Source: Psychromonas algicola (GTDB lineage: Bacteria > Pseudomonadota > Gammaproteobacteria > Enterobacterales > Psychromonadaceae). From it: a stretch of 64,000 nt of DNA. A program made the translations under genes and the position numbers. Shown piece after piece: positions 58,984 to 64,000 of this stretch. Each line of letters opens with the position of its first letter. The first letter of the stretch is position 1. Where the stretch lies: assembly GCF_004378355.1 (NCBI RefSeq), contig NZ_SNUB01000010.1:35026-99025 (forward strand), given 5' to 3'. The notes beneath the pieces are model-generated. The model saw only the letters and a program-made list of their open reading frames with translations, was not told where the DNA came from and did no database searches.

Positions 58984-60174
58984 TTAAATAACTTTGGCTA
59001 ACGCATCACATAATGGCTGCATGTTATTTTTAGTCATACCAGCAACTGAAATACGTCCAGATCCTACAATATATACAGCAAATTCTTCTTTAAGTCGATT
59101 TACTTGCTCAACAGTTAATCCAGAGAAAGAGAACATACCTAATTGACGACTGATGAAGCTAAAGTCACCTTTCACGCCTTTCTCTTTCAATGTTGCAACA
59201 AATAAGTCACGCATTTCTTGGATACGAACACGCATATCTGCAACTTCTTGAACCCATTGCTGATAAAGTTTTTCATCATTAAGAATAGTGGTAACGATTG
59301 CTGCACCATGTGATGGAGGATTAGAATAATTGCTACGAATACCTGCTTTAATTTGGCTAAATGCAGCTTGTGCAATATCACTTGTTTCTGCAACAAGTGT
59401 TATACCACCAACACGTTCATTATATAAACCGAAGTTTTTAGAGAATGAATTAGCAATAAGTAGTTCTTTATTGTGCTCAGCAAATTTACGTAGGCCTTGT
59501 GCATCTTCTTCAACACCATTACCAAAACCTTGGTAAGCAAAATCAAAGAAAGGAATTGCGCCAAGTTTTGCGATTAATTTAGCTAATATTTCCCATTGTT
59601 CTTGAGTCGGGTCGATCCCTGTTGGGTTATGACAACAACCGTGGAATAAAACCATATCCCCTGCTTCAACAGATTGAAGAGAAGCAATCATTGCATCAAA
59701 ATCAAGATCTTTAGTAGCAGCATCATAATAATCATACGCAGCGACTTCTAATCCAGCCGTTTTAAATACATTGCCATGATTCGCCCAAGTTGGATTACTT
59801 ACCCAAACCTTTTTAATGCCTAATTTAGTGACAGCAAAATCAGCACCTGTACGTAATGCGCCTGTGCCACCAGGAACTTGCGCAGTGAGGGCTCGTTTTG
59901 ATGTGATAATTTCAGCATCTTTACCGAATAATAATGTTTGAACAGCTTCACCATAAGCCGCTATACCTTCAATGGTTAAATAGCTTTTTGTGGTTTCTTC
60001 AGCAAGTAAACGTTTTTCAGCTTCTTTTACTGTTGCTAGAATTGGTGTTTGGCCCATTTCATTTTTATAAATCCCAACGCCTAGATTAATTTTATCTTTA
60101 CGCGAGTCTTTTTTAAATGCGTCCGTTAAACCTAGGATAGGATCTGCGGGAGCCATACTTACTTGTTCAAACAT
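58984..60174 (-). CDS. aspC: Aspartate/aromatic aminotransferase
   Basis: The 396-residue PLP enzyme has the Lys site [23 protein letters not shown] and the N-terminal [16 protein letters not shown] typical of the AspC/TyrB group. It moves amino groups between aspartate (or aromatic residues) and 2-oxoglutarate. AspC versus TyrB is not settled by sequence inspection. Confidence 0.93.
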   Translation of the reverse strand: MFEQVSMAPADPILGLTDAFKKDSRKDKINLGVGIYKNEMGQTPILATVKEAEKRLLAEETTKSYLTIEGIAAYGEAVQTLLFGKDAEIITSKRALTAQVPGGTGALRTGADFAVTKLGIKKVWVSNPTWANHGNVFKTAGLEVAAYDYYDAATKDLDFDAMIASLQSVEAGDMVLFHGCCHNPTGIDPTQEQWEILAKLIAKLGAIPFFDFAYQGFGNGVEEDAQGLRKFAEHNKELLIANSFSKNFGLYNERVGGITLVAETSDIAQAAFSQIKAGIRSNYSNPPSHGAAIVTTILNDEKLYQQWVQEVADMRVRIQEMRDLFVATLKEKGVKGDFSFISRQLGMFSFSGLTVEQVNRLKEEFAVYIVGSGRISVAGMTKNNMQPLCDALAKVI

Positions 60175-60260
60175 ACTTATTCCTTTATGAGTAATGGTAA
60201 ATTGCTTTCATGTGTGTTTTATACCATTACTACTTTTTCAAGCAATCAATTTAGTAATTT

Positions 60261-61799
60261 TTATGACAATTTGCTGTCTAATTCGGCAATTTTTGCTTTC
60301 CAGATAGCAGGACCTTGATCATGAACATTATTTCCTAAACTATCTACAGCAACCGTAACCGGCATATCTTCAACATCAAATTCATAAATAGCCTCCATTC
60401 CAAGATCAGCAAATGCGACAACTCGAGATTTTTTAATCGCTTTAGCAACTAAGTAAGCGGCACCACCAACGGCCATTAAATAGACAGATTTATGCTTTGC
60501 AATAGAGTCAACAGTTTGTTGCCCACGTTCTGATTTACCAATCATGCCCAATAAACCAGTTTTTTCGAGCATGAAATCCGTAAATTTATCCATACGTGTC
60601 GCGGTAGTTGGACCTGCAGGGCCAACAACTTCATCACGAACAGCATCTACTGGTCCAACGTAGTAAATAAAACGTCCGTTAAAATCTACGCCTTCAGGGA
60701 GTCCTTGACCACTTGTAATAAGTTCTTGAATTCTCTTATGTGCAGCATCACGCCCCGTTAATATTTTACCTGACAATAAAATTGTATCGCCGCTTTTCCA
60801 ATCACTCATATCAGCCTTGGTCAAACCATTAACATTAACTCGACGTACGTTTTTACCTGCTTCACGGGTGATTTCTGGCCATTGGTCTAATTTAGGTGGT
60901 GTTAATACAGCTTCTCCAGAGCCATCTAAAGTAAAGTGAGCATGTCGTGTTGCAGCACAGTTAGGGATCATCACAACAGGTTTTGATGCTGCATGCGTTG
61001 GACAGCTTTTAATTTTAATGTCCAATACTGTGGTTAACCCACCTAGGCCTTGAGCACCTATACCTAAATTATTAACACGTTTGAAAATAGCTAAACGTAA
61101 TTTTTCATCTGTTGATAATGACTCAGGATCAGCCTTGGCTTTTTCTTGCAATTCAAAAATATCAACAGGCTCCATTAATGATTCTTTAGCCATTACCGCT
61201 GCTTTCTCTGCGGTTCCGCCTATGCCTATACCTAACATACCTGGTGGACACCAGCCTGCCCCCATTGTTGGTACAGTTTTTTCAATCCAATCTTCTATAG
61301 AATCTGATGGGTTCAGCATCGCCATTTTAGATTTGTTCTCAGAGCCGCCGCCTTTTGCAGCAACCATCACTTCAACTTTATCGCCTTTTACCATTTCCAC
61401 ATGGACAACAGAGGGAGTGTTGTCCTTGGTGTTTTTACGCGCACCAGCAGGGTCAGCAACAATAGAAGCACGTAAAGGGTTTGATTGATCGTTATAAGCC
61501 TGACGAACTCCTTCATCAACCAACTCTTGCACCGTCATTTCAGTATCAAAACTAACTTTCATGCCAATCTTAACAAAAACAGTGACGATCCCCGTGTCTT
61601 GGCAAATAGGACGTTTACCTTCAGCTGACATACGAGAATTAATTAATATTTGTGCAATGGCATCTTTAGCCGCAGGATTTTGCTCTGCTTGATAAGCTTT
61701 ATCCATTGCCTGAATAAAGTCGAGGGGATGATAGTAAGAAATAAACTGCAGAGAATTTTTAACACTATTAATAAAATCTGACTCTTTAATGACTGTCAT
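60261..61799 (-). CDS. Class I fumarate hydratase (iron-sulfur)
   Basis: The 512-residue enzyme converts fumarate to malate with a [4Fe-4S] cluster. ICQDTGIVTVFV, GAGWCPPGMLGIGIGGT and the second-domain YVGPVDAVRDEVVGPAGPTT pieces are present. ATG 61799 has GGAG at 7 bases; the in-frame ATG at 61841 lacks a site. It corresponds to FumA/FumB. Confidence 0.96.
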   Translation of the reverse strand: MTVIKESDFINSVKNSLQFISYYHPLDFIQAMDKAYQAEQNPAAKDAIAQILINSRMSAEGKRPICQDTGIVTVFVKIGMKVSFDTEMTVQELVDEGVRQAYNDQSNPLRASIVADPAGARKNTKDNTPSVVHVEMVKGDKVEVMVAAKGGGSENKSKMAMLNPSDSIEDWIEKTVPTMGAGWCPPGMLGIGIGGTAEKAAVMAKESLMEPVDIFELQEKAKADPESLSTDEKLRLAIFKRVNNLGIGAQGLGGLTTVLDIKIKSCPTHAASKPVVMIPNCAATRHAHFTLDGSGEAVLTPPKLDQWPEITREAGKNVRRVNVNGLTKADMSDWKSGDTILLSGKILTGRDAAHKRIQELITSGQGLPEGVDFNGRFIYYVGPVDAVRDEVVGPAGPTTATRMDKFTDFMLEKTGLLGMIGKSERGQQTVDSIAKHKSVYLMAVGGAAYLVAKAIKKSRVVAFADLGMEAIYEFDVEDMPVTVAVDSLGNNVHDQGPAIWKAKIAELDSKLS

Positions 61800-61906
61800 T
61801 CGTTGCTCCAAATAAATTGTAAACCGTTTTCTATAAAACAATGGTAATATTGATGCACTTAACTACCTAATTTTTTGTTAAAAAAATGTTGCCTAAATAG
61901 TAAAAA

Positions 61907-63340
61907 ATGCCAAATCGAACAAGTAATATACTAATAAAACCCATTTCATTTTCTGAAAATGACATGTTCACCCTTAAAAAACACTTATCTCAACGAGATT
62001 GGTCTATGTTTTTGGAATCTGCCAGCTTAGATCATGTTGATAGCAATTGGTCTATTTATACATCAGATCCCATTGCGACTTTAACTCAAGAAAAGAATAA
62101 AGTTCTTTTTAACAATTTCAGTGTCAGTGAAACTACTGATATGGGTAATGATCCATTAAAAGCACAATCTGACATTCGCCAGAAACTATTTCATGCCGAG
62201 CTTCAATCAGAATTTCCATTTACAGGGGGAGTTATAGCTGCTTACCATTATGAAATGGGCGAAATATTTGAATCCTTAAAAAAAAGCCAACAAAATGAAG
62301 GATTGGGTTTAGGTCCCTTTCATTGCGGCTTTTATGACTGGGCTATTTTATATAACGTACAATCTAAACAATACTTTTTAGTACAACATCGTTGTAAAAA
62401 TCAAGAGCTTGAACTTGATATACTGTGGGTTACTCGATATCAATGGCTAACTGAGTTAATCAATAAGCAAAGCAAGGCAGTAGCAGCCTTCCATTTATCG
62501 CAAGCCTGGCAATCAGACTATACTGAATCTGAATACCATAAAACATTTGCTACAATTCAAAATTATATTCTAAGTGGCGACTGTTATCAGGTAAATCTAG
62601 CACAACGTTTTCAAGCCCAATATGAGGGTGATGAATATCAAGCTTATCAAGCTTTATTGTTAGAAAACAAAGCCCCTTTTGCCGCATTTATTCGTTTGCC
62701 AGAGCAAGTTATTATCTCTGCATCGCCTGAACGTTTTTTACTTTCAACAAATAATCAAGTTCAAAGTAAACCAATTAAAGGCACCATGCCACGCTCTCCT
62801 AATGCAAATCATGATTTGATTAATAAAAACATTTTATTGCATTCAGAAAAAGATCAATCAGAAAATTTAATGATTGTTGACTTACTGCGCAACGATATTG
62901 GCCGAGTATGCAAAGCTGGTAGTGTTTCCGTACCACGTTTATTTGACATAGAAAGCTTCCCTGCAGTCCATCATTTAGTAAGCACAGTAACAGGTGATTT
63001 AAGCTCTCAATATAATAGTGAAGATTTATTAAGAGCTTGTTTTCCAGGAGGATCCATTACGGGCGCGCCGAAGATTCGTTCCATGGAAATCATTTGTGAA
63101 CTCGAAAAATATCAACGTGAGATTTATTGCGGCAGCATTGCTTATATTAATGGCAACGGTGATATGGATAGTAGTATTACAATCCGTACATTAGTTTGCA
63201 AAAATCAAAAAATATACTGTTGGGCTGGCGGAGGCATTGTTGCAGATTCTAAAGTCGAAAGTGAATACCAAGAATGTTTTGATAAAGTAAGTAAAATACT
63301 ACCAATACTTAGTCAGTTAAATAATCCAGACCAAATATAA
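61907..63340 (+). CDS. pabB: Aminodeoxychorismate synthase component I
   Basis: The 477-residue chorismate-binding enzyme makes 4-amino-4-deoxychorismate for folate. Motifs PIKGTMPRS (the Lys of ADC synthase), NLMIVDLLRNDIGRV and PGGSITGAPKIRSMEI are intact. The ribosome site is poor for ATG 61907; ATG 61964 is an alternative. The IS remnant begins 5 bases after its stop codon. Confidence 0.95.
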   Translation: MPNRTSNILIKPISFSENDMFTLKKHLSQRDWSMFLESASLDHVDSNWSIYTSDPIATLTQEKNKVLFNNFSVSETTDMGNDPLKAQSDIRQKLFHAELQSEFPFTGGVIAAYHYEMGEIFESLKKSQQNEGLGLGPFHCGFYDWAILYNVQSKQYFLVQHRCKNQELELDILWVTRYQWLTELINKQSKAVAAFHLSQAWQSDYTESEYHKTFATIQNYILSGDCYQVNLAQRFQAQYEGDEYQAYQALLLENKAPFAAFIRLPEQVIISASPERFLLSTNNQVQSKPIKGTMPRSPNANHDLINKNILLHSEKDQSENLMIVDLLRNDIGRVCKAGSVSVPRLFDIESFPAVHHLVSTVTGDLSSQYNSEDLLRACFPGGSITGAPKIRSMEIICELEKYQREIYCGSIAYINGNGDMDSSITIRTLVCKNQKIYCWAGGGIVADSKVESEYQECFDKVSKILPILSQLNNPDQI

Positions 63341-63345
63341 ACAGT

Positions 63346-64000
63346 TGTCCCATCCTGAAATAGGTTGACGGTTTTAATGAAAGACCAGTAGCACTTGCTC
63401 CTGGTCTTTTTTATGCACTTGATTTGGTGTTTTCATTCCCAAATTCATATGCGGTCACATTTCATTGTATATAAATATTGATTCTTCAACGAACTGTTTT
63501 AACTCGTCAATATTCGACATTCATATAGTAAAAATTCTTGTTTTAATATTCCATTTACTCGCTCAGCCAAAGCATTTTGATAACAGTCATAACCATCCGT
63601 CATAGAAGGTTTAATACCACTTTCATTCAGCTTTACTTGATAGAGCTCAGAGCAATATTGTAAGCATCTGTCACCAAGGATAAATAATGTCCCCCTTGCG
63701 CTGACTTCACATAGGTTATATCGCTGACAAAAACTTCTTCAGCGGACTTAGGAGTATAGTCTTTCAATAAATTAGCTGGGCTTACGCATCCAATGGTTGC
63801 TATGTGTCGTTTTTGTATAGTTTTTCTTAGGTTTTACCAGCTAGTTATTCTCTCTCAAGTAGTCAAAAAACAATCTATGCCTAGTTTTACACCTAGCTCT
63901 TCTAGTTGTGGTTTTATTAATTGGTAAAGCTTTTTACCACCAATACGGGCATAAATTTGCGCCAGTACATAACAAGATCTCTCACTGATGCTAAGTTATT
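63346..64000 (-). mobile_element. IS3-family element remnant (copy 2), runs off the right edge
   Basis: The right end TGTCCCATCCTGAAATAGG starts at 63346. On the minus strand OrfB is readable in pieces: ARIGGKKLYQLIKPQLEELG, FFDYLRENN-stop-LVKPKKNYTKTTHSNHW, then frameshifted YTPKSAEEVFVSDITYVKSA, QGGHYLSLVTDAY, and after an internal deletion DCYQNALAERVNGILKQEF, YNEM-stop-PHMNLGMKTP. It has an in-frame TAG, at least two frameshifts and the same TGA as copy 1. It is inverted relative to copy 1. Confidence 0.9.
63380..63412 (+). terminator. Terminator-like hairpin inside the IS end, downstream of pabB
   Basis: AAAGACCAG (63380-63388) pairs with CTGGTCTTT (63401-63409), followed by T-rich sequence on the plus strand. 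It lies about 40 bases past the pabB stop and may serve it. It is the antisense of the transposase C-terminus. Confidence 0.65.

Overview
The window is AT-rich DNA from a marine gammaproteobacterium. An alginate lyase, Na+-coupled amino-acid uptake, glucosylglycerate osmolyte genes, a relic of the proteobacterial dedicated sortase system, and the purF-cvpA-dedD-folC-truA and topA-sohB-yciK blocks together suggest Psychromonas or a close relative. The genus is an inference from gene content; no alignment was run.

Layout. 1-1.9 kb: 5' part of a secreted PL7 alginate lyase lipoprotein that runs off the left edge. 2.2-7.6 kb: a five-gene efflux operon on the minus strand (TolC, HlyD-type adaptor, two ABC-2 permeases, TetR regulator) with no ATPase gene. 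7.8-11.5 kb: trxC and an arsenic operon (a cysteine-less ArsC-like/ArsR fusion, ACR3 pump, ArsP-type permease, small thioredoxin). 11.7-22.0 kb: an enlarged type I restriction-modification operon (hsdM, yhcG-type nuclease, a small hsdM-tail ORF, hsdS, two unknown genes, hsdR, a broken small ORF). 22.2-23.3 kb: a five-tRNA operon (Pro-Arg-His-Leu-Pro on the minus strand) with three degenerate tRNA-Pro copies and duplicated terminators.

23.5-25.3 kb: a DUF3014 protein and an outer-membrane barrel. 25.4-29.4 kb: glucosylglycerate synthesis (synthase, phosphatase) plus a phosphorylase that can recycle it. 29.6-33.8 kb: an OmpA-family protein divergent from a two-component system of the dedicated-sortase type, with no sortase in view. 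Then hemF-like, pyrC, a secreted beta-helix protein, an AGCS symporter and two unknown membrane proteins (33.8-42.1 kb). 42.1-42.4 kb: an IS3-family remnant. 42.6-46.3 kb: a ynbA-ynbC-ynbD-like phospholipid/phosphatase operon.

46.4-63.3 kb is mostly housekeeping: purF, cvpA, dedD, folC, truA, topA, sohB, yciK, lpxM, the SRP RNA gene ffs, pssA, aspC, class I fumarase and pabB. A second IS3-family remnant, inverted relative to the first, starts 5 bp after pabB and runs off the right edge.

The observations most worth following are: the duplicated hsdM tail that flanks the inserted nuclease gene and recreates its junction; the ArsC-like domain without its catalytic cysteine fused to ArsR; the tRNA-Pro-derived repeat units bounded by inverted arms; the efflux operon lacking an ATPase; the dedicated-sortase sensor pair without a sortase; and two IS3 copies sharing the same stop codon in the transposase.
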